This document shows positions 26,109-34,788 of a stretch of 46,413 nucleotides of DNA, piece after piece. The position numbers were made by a program, and so were the translations under genes. A model generated the notes under the pieces. It did not search any database. It had not been told where the DNA came from and worked only from the letters and a program-made list of their open reading frames with translations. Position 1 is the first letter of the stretch. Every line of letters begins with the position of its first letter. The stretch is from Haloferula luteola (GTDB lineage Bacteria > Verrucomicrobiota > Verrucomicrobiia > Verrucomicrobiales > Akkermansiaceae), in assembly GCF_014201715.1 (NCBI RefSeq), contig NZ_JACHFD010000006.1, positions 1 through 46,413 on the forward strand, in the 5' to 3' direction.

Positions 26109-26830
26109 GGAGTAACACCCTCCGAAAAGAGGGCGGCATATCACCCAAGGAAAACGAAAGGTGCAATGCCAATATCACAGTCATCAGGTTTCGATTGAGG
26201 GCATTTTGTATCCATTAGGGATTTCACTTAGACACGACTCTCGATAACGTCCAATTCCCGGAACAAGATCCGGATTTCTGCGAAAAAACCCCACCCTTAT
26301 TCAGGGGATACCGCTGCCATTCCATCTGCGTGCCAAAGGCAAAAGCACTTCGTCAAAAATTCGTAAAGAATTCATCTTGAGATCATTTTCCCTCCCACCC
26401 GCCCACATTCATCGTTTCCAACCCAACGGAATAAATGACATTCCATAAGATCAGCGCAGTACTAGACCTCGTATACGAAACGCTCTTTGTTGAAAATATC
26501 CGAGCGGATTCGGCAATCGATAGGTCTCGGCTACTCGTGCCATGATCGATTTCCATTCGCAAAGCCTCGCCACCTCAGGTTGCCTCCATCATGTATACCA
26601 CATCTGGGTGATGCCCCTGAACCTCTCGCTCACGTCTTTCGAGATGAAACGAGCGGCGCTATTCGTCCGTTTAAGCTCGTCCGATTATCCGCTTCTTTGG
26701 GACTTTCTGCCCGCTGTCGGAATCCAGCAACTGTCGTCGACGCCAGTACACCAAAGCGGGTGCCATCGGGGCTGGTTCGCCACTCATGACACCCGCGTCG
26801 CATGCCCTCCCATGGAGAGCGGTGGAGCCA
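26109..26830. other. 0.7-kb gap without a recognisable gene
   Basis: Between the starts of the radical SAM gene and the end of the GH43-like gene. All frames were read. Open frames of up to about 100 codons exist on the plus strand (for example 26487-26789) but show no known motif, no signal peptide and Arg/Pro/Ser-rich composition. The minus strand is broken by stops roughly every 30-45 codons across 26480-26800. The part next to the radical SAM gene (26109-26450) is more AT-rich and should contain its promoter. The rest could be decayed coding sequence or an RNA gene. Confidence 0.4.
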
Positions 26831-27802
26831 TCAGTCTTGCAGACTGTATTTCTCAGCCAGTTTCTGATACTCGTCCTCGGTCACAGGGAGCACCGAACCG
26901 TGGCGGAAGTGGAAGGGGAACCGAATATCATCCGCCTTCGCAAATTTGCCCTTTTCGAGGTTGTCGGTCACGTATGGCTGATAGCCCTGACCCTTGCTGT
27001 AGTAGTCGAGCAACAGGCACCACTTCCCAGGTTTCCCGGGTGCTCCTGCTTCGATCTGGAAGCAAGCGGGCCCCTCGTAACCTTCGAGATGCTTCAGCGA
27101 GAACCCATTGACCTTCTTCCAACGCCCCATCAGTTCAGTAGACTCCTCCATCGTGATCGCCTTGGTCGTTTCGTCCTTCGAGAAGCGGTAGTAGGTGCCG
27201 TTTTCGTAGACGATGTCCGTGTCGATGATGTCTCGACGCTCTTCAATGTAGATGAACGGCTCTCCAAACTCCTTGAAGTCCTTGGTGCGAGCCGCCCAGA
27301 TGCGATGCTTCTTGAATTCATCGCGGCCGGTCTTCGATGCCCAAAAGACCAAGTAATCCTTCTCCTTTTCGTCGTAGATCGCTTCCGGCGCCCAGGTACA
27401 GCCGGCGTCATCCGGAGCCACCTTGACCATCCAAGGCTCACTCCAGTTCACCAGATCCTCGGTTTCCCAGACGACGATCGATTTGCTCCCTTGGGTCACG
27501 GCTCGACCCCAGTTGTGATGCGTAAGGTGGATGGAGAGATCCGTGGCGATCACCCAGGTCTTCTTGCCATCGTGCGATCGTAGAATGTAAGGATCCCGCA
27601 CTCCCTTCTCGCCCAGTTGGCTGATCAACACCGGATTGCCCGAGTTCAGAGCCTTCCAATCTCGACCGTCCCGACTCAGCCCGAAGTAAATTTGCTCGGT
27701 CATGGGATCCTGTTCCCCTTTGAAAGTCGTGAACAGGTATCCGCCGTCTTCCGCCAAAAGCGGAGTCACCCACAGGGCTGCCATTGCAAGGAATCGTTTC
27801 AT
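26831..27802 (-). CDS. Glycoside hydrolase family 43-like secreted enzyme
   Basis: A 323-residue protein with a signal peptide (MKRFLAMAALWVTPLLAEDGG) and the five-bladed propeller pattern of the GH43 clan. Visible landmarks are QIYFGLSRDGRDWKALNSG, GVRDPYILRS (about 70), WAPEAIYDEKEKDYLVFWAS (about 136), DTDIVYENGTYYRFSKDE (about 197) and EGYEGPACF (about 243). The RDP Asp and the EGP Glu fit the family's catalytic residues. GH43 enzymes mostly act on arabinose or xylose residues of arabinan, arabinoxylan or pectin side chains. Substrate cannot be told from sequence. It is transcribed divergently from the ThuA-like gene. Confidence 0.8.
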   Translation of the reverse strand: MKRFLAMAALWVTPLLAEDGGYLFTTFKGEQDPMTEQIYFGLSRDGRDWKALNSGNPVLISQLGEKGVRDPYILRSHDGKKTWVIATDLSIHLTHHNWGRAVTQGSKSIVVWETEDLVNWSEPWMVKVAPDDAGCTWAPEAIYDEKEKDYLVFWASKTGRDEFKKHRIWAARTKDFKEFGEPFIYIEERRDIIDTDIVYENGTYYRFSKDETTKAITMEESTELMGRWKKVNGFSLKHLEGYEGPACFQIEAGAPGKPGKWCLLLDYYSKGQGYQPYVTDNLEKGKFAKADDIRFPFHFRHGSVLPVTEDEYQKLAEKYSLQD

Positions 27803-27814
27803 GAGTGACCGAGT

Positions 27815-27882
27815 CTCCGTGGATTTTCCAAGAATTGCAACCGATGAAGCAAATCATCGACTTCGGCCTCGGCTCCACGGAG
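27815..27882. promoter_or_regulatory. Candidate operator pair in the GH43-like/ThuA divergent region
   Basis: CTCCGTGG (27815-27822) and its reverse complement CCACGGAG (27875-27882) lie 52 bp apart in the 167-bp region between two divergent genes. The second copy is part of a tight palindrome, GCTCC-AC-GGAGC (27872-27883). A dimeric regulator bound at both sites could control the two genes together. This rests only on symmetry. Confidence 0.28.
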
Positions 27883-27969
27883 CGTCCATGAAAGTTCCCA
27901 AGCCGGCAGCGGGTATCAGACCGTTTCCAACTCCAATTCATCGACCCCAGAACCTTCTCGACCCACGCC

Positions 27970-28713
27970 ATGATGACCCGACTCCTCGTGACCCTCGCTC
28001 TCGCTTCCACTCCGCTTCTCGCACTCCCGCCCGATTCCATCGAACCCATGGGACAGAGCTTTGAGGCTCAATCTCCCGCCGGCACCTTGAAAGTGCTCCT
28101 CGTCGGCTCGGGATCATCCCATGACTTCCCCAAGTTCTTCCTTGGAACGGACGCCGAAACCCTTGAGGCAGCCGATAAAATCGACTGCGCTGCCACGCCC
28201 AACTTAAAGGAAGCCTTGGAGCTGATTGAGGATGCCGACGTTCTCGTTTTCAGCGGAAACCATGACCAGTGGGGCAGCAAGGAATGGCAAAAAGCTCTCA
28301 ATGACTTTGCGGATTCCGGAAAAGGTTTGGTTTTCCTCCACGCCGCGACCTGGTCCCACCCGTGGGAAGGCTACAACGATCGATTCATCGGAGGCCGCAC
28401 ACCGAGCCATGGCTACGGGGAATTTGAAGTGAGTGTGAAAGGAGGCAACAACCCGGTCACCGAGGAATTGCCAAAGCGATTCAAAATCAAGGATGAGAAC
28501 TACCGATTCGAACTCGACCCAAAGGCCAAGGTAAAGATTTGCTGCGAGAATGACCCGGATCAAACCGAGGACAAAATTCCGAGCGTCTGGATCGTCAAAG
28601 ACAAGAAGGCCAAAATCGTTTGCATCACCCTCGGACATGACGCCGATGCTCACGACAACCCCAGCTTCCGCACTCTTTTGACCAATGCCGTCAACTGGGT
28701 CGGAGGTCGTTGA
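27970..28713 (+). CDS. ThuA-like domain secreted protein
   Basis: A 247-residue protein with a signal peptide (LLVTLALASTPLLALPPDS) and a flavodoxin-like ThuA fold: LKVLLVGSGSSHDFPKFF, DVLVFSGNHDQW, GKGLVFLHAATWSHPWEGY, FIGGRTPSHGYGEFEVSV and IVCITLGHDADAHDNPSFRTLLTN. ThuA-like proteins are abundant in Planctomycetota and Verrucomicrobiota and are linked to sugar metabolism, sometimes as isomerase-like enzymes, but this class lacks a firm reaction. The His, Glu and Asp of GHD and HDNPSF are conserved in the family. An adjacent ATG at 27973 is an equal start choice. It ends 3 bp before the convergent phosphotransferase gene. Confidence 0.8.
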   Translation: MMTRLLVTLALASTPLLALPPDSIEPMGQSFEAQSPAGTLKVLLVGSGSSHDFPKFFLGTDAETLEAADKIDCAATPNLKEALELIEDADVLVFSGNHDQWGSKEWQKALNDFADSGKGLVFLHAATWSHPWEGYNDRFIGGRTPSHGYGEFEVSVKGGNNPVTEELPKRFKIKDENYRFELDPKAKVKICCENDPDQTEDKIPSVWIVKDKKAKIVCITLGHDADAHDNPSFRTLLTNAVNWVGGR

Positions 28714-28716
28714 TCG

Positions 28717-29577
28717 TCAGCGCGCCGACAACCATTCCAGACGCCTCCTAAGCTTCTCCATCCGCTCAGCATGGGGCAGCGGATACAGCACGGGATACCA
28801 GGCACTCATCACCGCCGCTCGAGCGGTGAAGCACGTCTCAAGGACCGCTTCGTCCACCTCGCCATAGCCGTCACGGATCGCTTCGACCGTGGCGGTGTCC
28901 GCATCCAAAAATTGCGGGTTCCATAAGATCGAAGCCAGGTCCCATTCGATGGGTCCGGAGAAAGTATCTTCCCAATCGGTCCACAGGAGACCGTCCTCCG
29001 TGGGGAGCAGATTGCCAAAATGGGCATCCCCATGGAGAACCTGCCGTGGAGCCGAAGAGAGCACCGCGATCGCCGCATCCAGATGCCGGACCAGCAGTGC
29101 ATGCTCCTGGCCCGACCAGCACGGTTCTGCTTTGGAACTCTCCATCAGTGAACGCGTTTCGTGGAGGATCGCCAGATGCGGCCAGTCGCCGGTGAACTCA
29201 CTCAAATGCCGATGGCACTCCGCCAGAGTCCTTCCAACCTCTGCAGCGTCGGGCTCTTGATCCACGGCTTGGACGAATCTCCAGAAATTCATGACGTAGC
29301 CCGCATGCTCGTGGGGGCCCGGCGGAATCAACGGATGGACAGGGATCACCGGAGCACCCCGCTCAGCAAGAAATTGCGCCACGGCAATCTCACGAGAAAA
29401 CCAATCCATTCCTTGCCGGGGGCCGTTCCGATCCACCACGACCCGTGCCACCAGGTCGTCTGTCAATCGAACCACCAAGGTATTGGCGGCCTGCAAGACA
29501 TCGCGCCGATCCGGCTCAATTCCCGCCAGACGCGCCCGTTCTTCTGCCGCATGGAGGGGCAATTCGAGAGCATTCAC
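28717..29577 (-). CDS. Aminoglycoside-phosphotransferase-fold (APH) kinase, substrate unknown
   Basis: A 286-residue cytoplasmic protein with the APH/choline-kinase fold. VLHGDAHFGNLL is the catalytic loop (HGDxxxxN) and LLWTDWEDTFSGPIEWDLAS holds the metal-binding Asp. The upstream N-lobe (ANTLVVRL...LVARVVVD) carries the nucleotide-binding strands. The family phosphorylates small molecules such as aminoglycosides, choline, homoserine or sugars, and the name does not imply antibiotic resistance. The start is a GTG at 29577 without a clear ribosome site. It lies downstream of the pepP terminator, so it is probably transcribed on its own. Confidence 0.78.
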   Translation of the reverse strand: MNALELPLHAAEERARLAGIEPDRRDVLQAANTLVVRLTDDLVARVVVDRNGPRQGMDWFSREIAVAQFLAERGAPVIPVHPLIPPGPHEHAGYVMNFWRFVQAVDQEPDAAEVGRTLAECHRHLSEFTGDWPHLAILHETRSLMESSKAEPCWSGQEHALLVRHLDAAIAVLSSAPRQVLHGDAHFGNLLPTEDGLLWTDWEDTFSGPIEWDLASILWNPQFLDADTATVEAIRDGYGEVDEAVLETCFTARAAVMSAWYPVLYPLPHAERMEKLRRRLEWLSAR

Positions 29578-29638
29578 GGCGCAAAATCTGACTCGATTCC
29601 CCGCCCTGCCAATCGCGAACTCTCCCCTGGCATCGACG

Positions 29639-29671
29639 AAAAACCCCGTCCCAGGCGCACTGAGACGGGGT
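29639..29671 (-). terminator. Intrinsic terminator of the nadK-pepP unit
   Basis: An 8-bp perfect stem (ACCCCGTC at 29643-29650, GACGGGGT at 29664-29671) with an inner CAG/CTG pair and a small loop. On the minus strand it is followed by five T (29643-29639). It begins 22 bp after the pepP stop and precedes the phosphotransferase gene. This is a textbook Rho-independent terminator reading on the minus strand. Confidence 0.88.
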
Positions 29672-29692
29672 CAACGGCTCTCAGGAAAGGAC

Positions 29693-30982
29693 TTAGGAAT
29701 TCATCAGTTCCTCGATCTCCTCCGCCTCGATCGGGATGTTCCCCATCATGTCGAAGTTTCCGTCTTCCTGAATCAAAACGTCGTTTTCGAGGCGAATGCC
29801 AAGCCCCTCTTCTCGAATGTAGATGCCCGGCTCGATGGTGAACACCTGACCAACGGCAAACGGCTCGTGTGGCGGGCAGACGTCATGAACATCGAGTCCG
29901 AGATGGTGCGAGGTCCCGTGCATGAAGTACTTCCGCACCAGCGGCTTGTCAGGCCCCTGCTCCTTCGCAGCTTGGGCATCGATCAGGCCGAGGTTCACCA
30001 ACTCAGCCTCCATCAGCTCCATCACCTGCTTCTGATACTCCATCGGGGTATTTCCCGGACGCAGGATCTCATTGGCCCCTCTCAGCACCCGCAAGACCGA
30101 ATCATACACCTCACGCTGACGAGCCGTGAAGCGACCATTGACCGGCACCGAACGCGTCAAATCCGAGTTCCATCCCCCGTATTCCGCAGCCACATCCATC
30201 AGCACCACTTCACCATCCTGGCACACCTTGTCGTTCTCCAGATAGTGCAGGACGCAGGCATTCTTGCCGGATCCCACAATCGGATTGTAGGCGAACCCAC
30301 GGGATCCACGGCGAAGGAATTCGTGCAGCAATTCCGCCTCGATTTCCCACTCTCCCACTCCTGGTTTGATGAACCCGAGAGTACGACGAAAACCTGCCTC
30401 GGTGATGTCGCAGGCTTTTTGGATGAACTTCAATTCCTCGACGTCTTTGGTGATCCGCAAGCGATGCATGAGCGGAGCCAGACGTTCGTAGTGATGAAGC
30501 GGATAACGCGCCTGGCACCGCTTGATGAAGCGATCATTGGCCGTCTCCACCACCACTTCAGCACGAAGATGCTCGTTGGTCGTCAGATAAATGTGCTCCG
30601 CTTGAGGCACCAAGCGGTGCAGCCAGCCATCAAACGAGGAACTCCACTCGACACGCGAGATACCGGTGGCCTGGCGGGCCTCCTCTTTCGTCAGCTTCTC
30701 CCCGTCCCAGATCGAGATCAACTCGCTGGTCTCCTTCACAAACAGGATTTCGCGCTCCTTCGGATCCCCGGCATCGGGCATCAACACCAGCACGGTGTCC
30801 TCCTGATTCACCCCGGTCAGGTAGTACAAATCGGAGTTCTGTTTCAGCAGCAGTGTGCCGTCCGCGTTAGTGGGCAAAATATCGTTGGCCAGAACAATGA
30901 CGATGCTGTTCGGCTTAAGCAGAGCCCTGAGCTTGTCGCGATTGCGGACGAAGAGCTGGGGATCAATGGGATCGTAGCGCAT
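29693..30982 (-). CDS. pepP: Xaa-Pro aminopeptidase (aminopeptidase P, M24B)
   Basis: A 429-residue cytoplasmic enzyme that removes an N-terminal residue before proline. The N-terminal creatinase-like domain (SIVIVLANDILPTN, QNSDLYYLTG) is followed by the pita-bread metalloprotease domain. Its five metal ligands sit in VVLMDVAAEYGGWNSDLTRS (two Asp), HGTSHHLGLDVHD (His), TIEPGIY (Glu) and GIRLENDVLI (Glu). Length matches E. coli PepP (441). It starts at an ATG without a Shine-Dalgarno sequence, 33 bp downstream of nadK on the same strand, and ends at the terminator at 29639-29671. Confidence 0.92.
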   Translation of the reverse strand: MRYDPIDPQLFVRNRDKLRALLKPNSIVIVLANDILPTNADGTLLLKQNSDLYYLTGVNQEDTVLVLMPDAGDPKEREILFVKETSELISIWDGEKLTKEEARQATGISRVEWSSSFDGWLHRLVPQAEHIYLTTNEHLRAEVVVETANDRFIKRCQARYPLHHYERLAPLMHRLRITKDVEELKFIQKACDITEAGFRRTLGFIKPGVGEWEIEAELLHEFLRRGSRGFAYNPIVGSGKNACVLHYLENDKVCQDGEVVLMDVAAEYGGWNSDLTRSVPVNGRFTARQREVYDSVLRVLRGANEILRPGNTPMEYQKQVMELMEAELVNLGLIDAQAAKEQGPDKPLVRKYFMHGTSHHLGLDVHDVCPPHEPFAVGQVFTIEPGIYIREEGLGIRLENDVLIQEDGNFDMMGNIPIEAEEIEELMNS

Positions 30983-31015
30983 GGGTATGTGTTTATTGGA
31001 AAAAAATCGATGTCC

Positions 31016-31873
31016 TCAGCCGCCCCGCCAATTCAGCTTTTGGCGCAGGGCGCCGTAAAACGACCTCCCCGGCAGGCGCACCAATTTCAGCGCCCGGGGG
31101 TCCTTGCGAATCACCACTCGATCGGCGGCGCCAATTTCATCGCAGTCCCGCCCATCCACCGTAAAAAGGAGGGCCCCGTCCTCCAGACCATCAGGCGCAA
31201 GTTCGATCTCGGTCGCATCATCGACGACCAAAGAACGTTGACTGAGAGTGTGAGGACAAATGGGAGTGATGACAAACACGCCGGCGGAAGGACTGATCAG
31301 CGGGCCACCCGCTGACAGGGAGTAGGCCGTGGACCCCGTCGGCGTAGCAACGATTAGGCCATCCGCGCGATAACGATTCAACAAATCCCCATCGACCGTC
31401 GCCTTCATCGAAACTAAGCGCCCGGTCTGCCCGCGGGCCAGCACCGCTTCATTCAGCGCGACATACTCCCGAGTACGTCCGTCACCCCTGACGACCGTCG
31501 CGGAAATCAAAGTCCGGCGGCTCAACTCAAAGTCTCCCGACTTCAACGCATCGCAGAACTCTTCCAATTCGTCGTCCGTGCAGCTGGTGAGAAATCCCAA
31601 GGTCCCAATATTGACCCCAGCCACCGGAGTCTCCGTCCGCCCAAGGGTCGCCAGCGCATGCAACATCGTGCCATCGCCTCCCAACACCACCACCACATCC
31701 GATTTTGCTGCCAAATCCGGCCCCGCCAAACCCACACCGCCCACCAACTTCGCCGTGTCCGAATCCACCTGCGACGCGATGCCTCGCTGTGCCAATGCCG
31801 CGACCAGCCGACCATAGGCCTTGACGGCTCCCGGCTTGTGCGGATTGGCAATGATGCCGATTTTCATCGCCAT
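31016..31873 (-). CDS. nadK: NAD kinase
   Basis: About 285 residues. NAD kinase makes NADP from NAD with ATP. KIGIIANPHKPGA opens the Rossmann-like part, VVVLGGDGTMLHAL (about 62) is the hallmark GGDGT motif, NIGTLGFLTSC and NEAVLAR...STAYSLSAGGPLI follow, and HTLSQRSLVV ends the core. The start is placed at 31873 (MAMKIG) with GGGAG about 11 bases upstream; MKIG at 31867 is close. It heads a two-gene unit with pepP. Confidence 0.92.
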   Translation of the reverse strand: MAMKIGIIANPHKPGAVKAYGRLVAALAQRGIASQVDSDTAKLVGGVGLAGPDLAAKSDVVVVLGGDGTMLHALATLGRTETPVAGVNIGTLGFLTSCTDDELEEFCDALKSGDFELSRRTLISATVVRGDGRTREYVALNEAVLARGQTGRLVSMKATVDGDLLNRYRADGLIVATPTGSTAYSLSAGGPLISPSAGVFVITPICPHTLSQRSLVVDDATEIELAPDGLEDGALLFTVDGRDCDEIGAADRVVIRKDPRALKLVRLPGRSFYGALRQKLNWRGG

Positions 31874-32240
31874 CGGTCTATCCGCTCCCCTCCTGATCCG
31901 CAACGCGCATTCCTGACGAATCTTGAGGATCTCCTCCCCGCGACCTGCGTCTCAATCGTCGATCCCCACCGACGTGTCCACCTGCCCGAACCACGGATCG
32001 AACCGACGTTCGCCGCTGAGGGTGAGCCTCAACTCCATCACCCTCCCTCACCAAGTTCTCCACCGATTCCCTTTCACCCGCTTCACCACCAAATTTTTCG
32101 GCCACCCACCCCCTAAGCAAGATCCCAGGCTCCCAGGCCAATCAGGACGCTCCATCGAAGAAGAATCCCAAGGACAGGGAACACACCCAATCCAGACTTG
32201 AGTTGTCTGACAACTTTGCTTCCCTCTTTCCACCACCGCC
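31874..32240. other. Divergent intergenic region upstream of nadK and the Ldh_2 gene
   Basis: A 367-bp region between two divergent genes. No gene was recognised. The only strong structure is the 15-bp palindrome at 32201-32215. Elsewhere the plus strand is rich in CACC and CTCC. A string resembling a tRNA T-loop on the minus strand does not fold into a tRNA. Confidence 0.5.
32201..32215. promoter_or_regulatory. Perfect 15-bp palindrome, candidate GntR/FadR-type operator
   Basis: AGTTGTC-T-GACAACT is a perfect 7-bp inverted repeat with one central base, 25 bp before the Ldh_2 start. It fits the TNGTNNNACNA pattern bound by FadR-type GntR regulators, for example LldR in Corynebacterium, which controls lactate dehydrogenase genes. 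The position would block transcription. The regulator is not in this window. The match is to a pattern; binding is inference. Confidence 0.55.
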
Positions 32241-33317
32241 ATGTCCGACTTTTTGACCGTCTCCCGCGAAGCTCACGACCAACTCGTTTCTGCCGCCTAC
32301 CAAGCCCGTGGCTACACCGCTACTGAGGCCGCTGAGGGCACCAAGCTCGCCGCTGAAGCCGCCCGCCATGGCATTCGCACCCACCACGCTCTCAAGGCCC
32401 TCCATCTCGATCACCTTTTCGGCTCCGCAACCGGTGGTTGTGTTCCAGGTGCCGAAATCGAAGTCATCCCCTCGCGCTTCAAAGGGTCTGAAATCTGGAA
32501 TGCCCACCGCAAACTCGGTCAAAGCGTCGCTTACCGCGCCATCGATCGCTGCATCGAACTGGCAGATGAATTCGGTATCGGCCAAGTCGCCGTCGACGAC
32601 GCCTTCCACTACCTGTGGGGCGGCGGCTACGTCATGGAGGCGGCTGAACGGGGCTACATCGCCTACACCAATTGCACGTCCGCCCTGGCCGAGGTGGTTC
32701 CCTTTGGCGGAAAATTCCCGACCCTCGGCACCAATCCCCACTCCTGGGGCCTGCCGACTCAAGAAGCCGTAGGATTCCCGATGGTGAGCGACTGGGCCAC
32801 TTCGGTCGTCGCCATGGGGCGCGTTCAAGCATTGAAGCGCGAGGGCAAAATGCTGCCTCCCCACGCTGCCGTCGACCGCGAAGGCCGCCCCACTACGGAC
32901 CCAAACGAAGTCGCCGCCCTTCTCCCCTTTGGAGCCCACAAAGGCTATGCCATGTGCCTCCTCAATGAACTTTATGCCGCCTTCATTGGCGGTTCCTTGC
33001 CCACCCTCCGAGGGCGTGCTGCCACCGCCCCTGAAGGAGAGAAAACGACGACCACCTTCTACTTCCACGTCATCCACCCCGAGGCCATTTCCGGCGGTGC
33101 CTTTGCCCAAGGCCGCAGCCAATGGGAGAATCTCAAAGCCGTCATGGCCGATCTTTTCGGCCACGGCAATGAGACCTGCATCCTCCCTGGCCAATTCGAA
33201 GCCGAGGCTCGACAACGCTCCGATGCCGCGGGCGGCCTTCATTTCACAGCTGCCGAAATCGCCGAGTTCAACGAACTCGCCGAGGAGATCGGAGCCCCCG
33301 GTTTGCAGCCCATGTGA
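32241..33317 (+). CDS. Ldh_2 family NAD(P)-dependent 2-hydroxyacid dehydrogenase
   Basis: A 358-residue cytoplasmic enzyme of the malate/L-lactate dehydrogenase (Ldh_2) family, which reduces 2-oxoacids or oxidises 2-hydroxyacids and differs from classical LDH. Landmarks are AAEAARHGIRTHHALKAL, GQSVAYRAID, VAVDDAFHYLWGGGYV, GTNPHSW, LLPFGAHKGYAM and EFEA-type C-terminal helices. The His in the THHA segment and the GTNP loop are family features for catalysis and cofactor binding. The exact substrate (malate, lactate, ureidoglycolate, ketogluconate, cyclic imines) cannot be called. No Shine-Dalgarno sequence is present; CCACCACCGCC precedes the ATG. It is flanked by a candidate GntR operator upstream and an intrinsic terminator downstream, so it is probably a single-gene unit. 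Confidence 0.85.
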   Translation: MSDFLTVSREAHDQLVSAAYQARGYTATEAAEGTKLAAEAARHGIRTHHALKALHLDHLFGSATGGCVPGAEIEVIPSRFKGSEIWNAHRKLGQSVAYRAIDRCIELADEFGIGQVAVDDAFHYLWGGGYVMEAAERGYIAYTNCTSALAEVVPFGGKFPTLGTNPHSWGLPTQEAVGFPMVSDWATSVVAMGRVQALKREGKMLPPHAAVDREGRPTTDPNEVAALLPFGAHKGYAMCLLNELYAAFIGGSLPTLRGRAATAPEGEKTTTTFYFHVIHPEAISGGAFAQGRSQWENLKAVMADLFGHGNETCILPGQFEAEARQRSDAAGGLHFTAAEIAEFNELAEEIGAPGLQPM

Positions 33318-33332
33318 TCCTGTTCACCTCCG

Positions 33333-33360
33333 ACTTGGGAGAACCCGTCTCCCAAGTTTT
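33333..33360 (+). terminator. Intrinsic terminator of the Ldh_2 gene
   Basis: A perfect 10-bp stem (ACTTGGGAGA at 33333-33342, TCTCCCAAGT at 33348-33357) with loop ACCCG, ending in four T at 33357-33360. It lies 15 bp after the Ldh_2 stop and before ribBA. The short T-run is followed by C, so it may be somewhat leaky. Confidence 0.8.
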
Positions 33361-33424
33361 CCCGACATCCCTCCTTCCTCCCCCTTGACCCCGTCCCTGG
33401 GAAAGCCGAGCCTGTCGGCGTCTC

Positions 33425-34627
33425 ATGGCCACAGCCCTTGCATTCAGCCCGATCGACGAAATCCTCGCCGATATCGCCGCCGGAAAGATGGTGATCGTCG
33501 CCGACGATCCCGAGCGCGAAAACGAAGCCGACCTCGTTGGGGCCGCCTCCCTTTGCACTCAGGAAACCATTTCCTTCATGGCAACCCATGGCCGGGGGCT
33601 CATCTGCGCTCCCATCACCGCGGAACGAGCGGAGGCCCTGGAACTGCCTCAAATGACCCGCCGCAATCGCGAGGGTCACAAGACCGCTTTCACCATCTCC
33701 GTCGATGCCGCATCCGGAGTCACCACCGGCATCTCCGCCGCCGACCGTGCCCGCTGCATCCAATTGCTCGCAGACCCTCAGGCTGGTCCCGATGACTTCG
33801 TCCAACCTGGTCACGTCTTCCCCATCCAAGCCGTGCAGGCGGGCACCCTCCGTCGCGCCGGCCACACCGAGGCCGCCATCGACCTCGCTCGACTCGCAGG
33901 CCTCCCTCCCGCCGGAGTGATCTGTGAAATCATGAACGACGACGGCTCCATGGCCCGCGTCGGAGAACTGGGGACTTTTCAGCAACAGCACGGCCTCAAA
34001 GCCTGCACCATCGCCCAGCTCATCGAATGGCGCCGCCGCTCCGAGAAGCTCGTCGTAAGGGAAGAAACCATCAAACTGCCCACCGACCACGGTGACTTCG
34101 ATTGCCACCTCTATCGCATCGAAACCGACGGCACCCATCACCTAGCGCTCACTCGCGGTGACATTCACTGCGATCAGCCGACCCTCGTGCGGGTCCATTC
34201 GGAATGCCTCACCGGCGATGTCTTCCTTTCCCAACGCTGCGACTGCGGGGGTCAACTCGACGCCGCCCTCGAACACATCTCCAAAGAAGGGGGCGTCCTC
34301 CTTTACCTCCGCCAAGAAGGCCGGGGCATCGGCCTCGCCGCCAAAATCCATGCCTATAAGCTTCAGGAACAAGGACTCGATACGATCGAGGCCAACGAAC
34401 GCCTCGGCTTCTCCGCCGACCTCCGTGACTACGGCATGGGGGCTCAAATTCTTCAGGATCTAGGCGTCGGAAAAATTCGCTTGCTCACCAATAATCCCAA
34501 AAAAGTCGTCGGCCTCGAAGGCTATGGACTGGAGATCGTCGAGCAGCTCCCGATCCGGCTCCCCGCCAATCCTCACAATGCGCGTTATCTCGAAACCAAA
34601 CGCGACCGCATGGGGCACGCACTCTGA
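33425..34627 (+). CDS. ribBA: Bifunctional DHBP synthase / GTP cyclohydrolase II
   Basis: A 400-residue fusion for riboflavin synthesis. The N-half (about 1-205) makes 3,4-dihydroxy-2-butanone 4-phosphate from ribulose 5-phosphate: VIVADDPERENEADL, the acidic metal site, then TRRNREGHKTAFTISVDA and GHVFPIQA...RRAGHTEAA. The C-half opens GTP: SECLTGDVFLSQRCDC is the zinc site (three Cys), followed by LLYLRQEGRGIGL and TNNPKKVVGL. Length is typical. No Shine-Dalgarno sequence is seen before the ATG. Its product feeds RibH, which makes the lumazine that photolyases of the type encoded at 41813 can use as an antenna. Confidence 0.95.
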   Translation: MATALAFSPIDEILADIAAGKMVIVADDPERENEADLVGAASLCTQETISFMATHGRGLICAPITAERAEALELPQMTRRNREGHKTAFTISVDAASGVTTGISAADRARCIQLLADPQAGPDDFVQPGHVFPIQAVQAGTLRRAGHTEAAIDLARLAGLPPAGVICEIMNDDGSMARVGELGTFQQQHGLKACTIAQLIEWRRRSEKLVVREETIKLPTDHGDFDCHLYRIETDGTHHLALTRGDIHCDQPTLVRVHSECLTGDVFLSQRCDCGGQLDAALEHISKEGGVLLYLRQEGRGIGLAAKIHAYKLQEQGLDTIEANERLGFSADLRDYGMGAQILQDLGVGKIRLLTNNPKKVVGLEGYGLEIVEQLPIRLPANPHNARYLETKRDRMGHAL

Positions 34628-34741
34628 ATCAACCCCTCGCAAAGATTTTTTGATTTTTCCATATTTTTAGCCGCCCTACGGAAACACGTAATTTCCAACG
34701 ACTTTCAACCCGGCTATTTGGTCAACCGATGGGGTCTATCC

Positions 34742-34765
34742 GGCAACTCGTCAAAAAAAGTTGCC
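34742..34765 (+). promoter_or_regulatory. Inverted repeat GGCAAC/GTTGCC between ribBA and the sensor kinase
   Basis: GGCAAC (34742-34747) and GTTGCC (34760-34765) form a 6-bp stem with an A-rich loop, followed after CATA by five T. It lies 114 bp after the ribBA stop and 48 bp before the kinase start. It could be a weak terminator of ribBA or an operator for the two-component genes. Confidence 0.35.
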
Positions 34766-34788
34766 CATATTTTTAAAAACACTTAAAC

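Noticed and set aside
26487..26789. 100-codon plus-strand frame in the gap
   Set aside because: No motif, ribosome site or signal peptide; low-complexity basic composition typical of chance frames.
28717..29577. APH-fold gene considered as an antibiotic resistance gene
   Set aside because: Only the general kinase fold is visible; the family has many substrates and there is no mobile or resistance context.
29483..31315. 610-codon open frame on the plus strand across pepP
   Set aside because: It lies antisense to phosphotransferase, pepP and nadK genes with clear motifs and spans a terminator; it is a shadow of biased codon use.
31995..32004. GGTTCGATCC on the minus strand, like a tRNA T-loop
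   Set aside because: Flanking bases do not form a T-stem, acceptor stem or anticodon arm.
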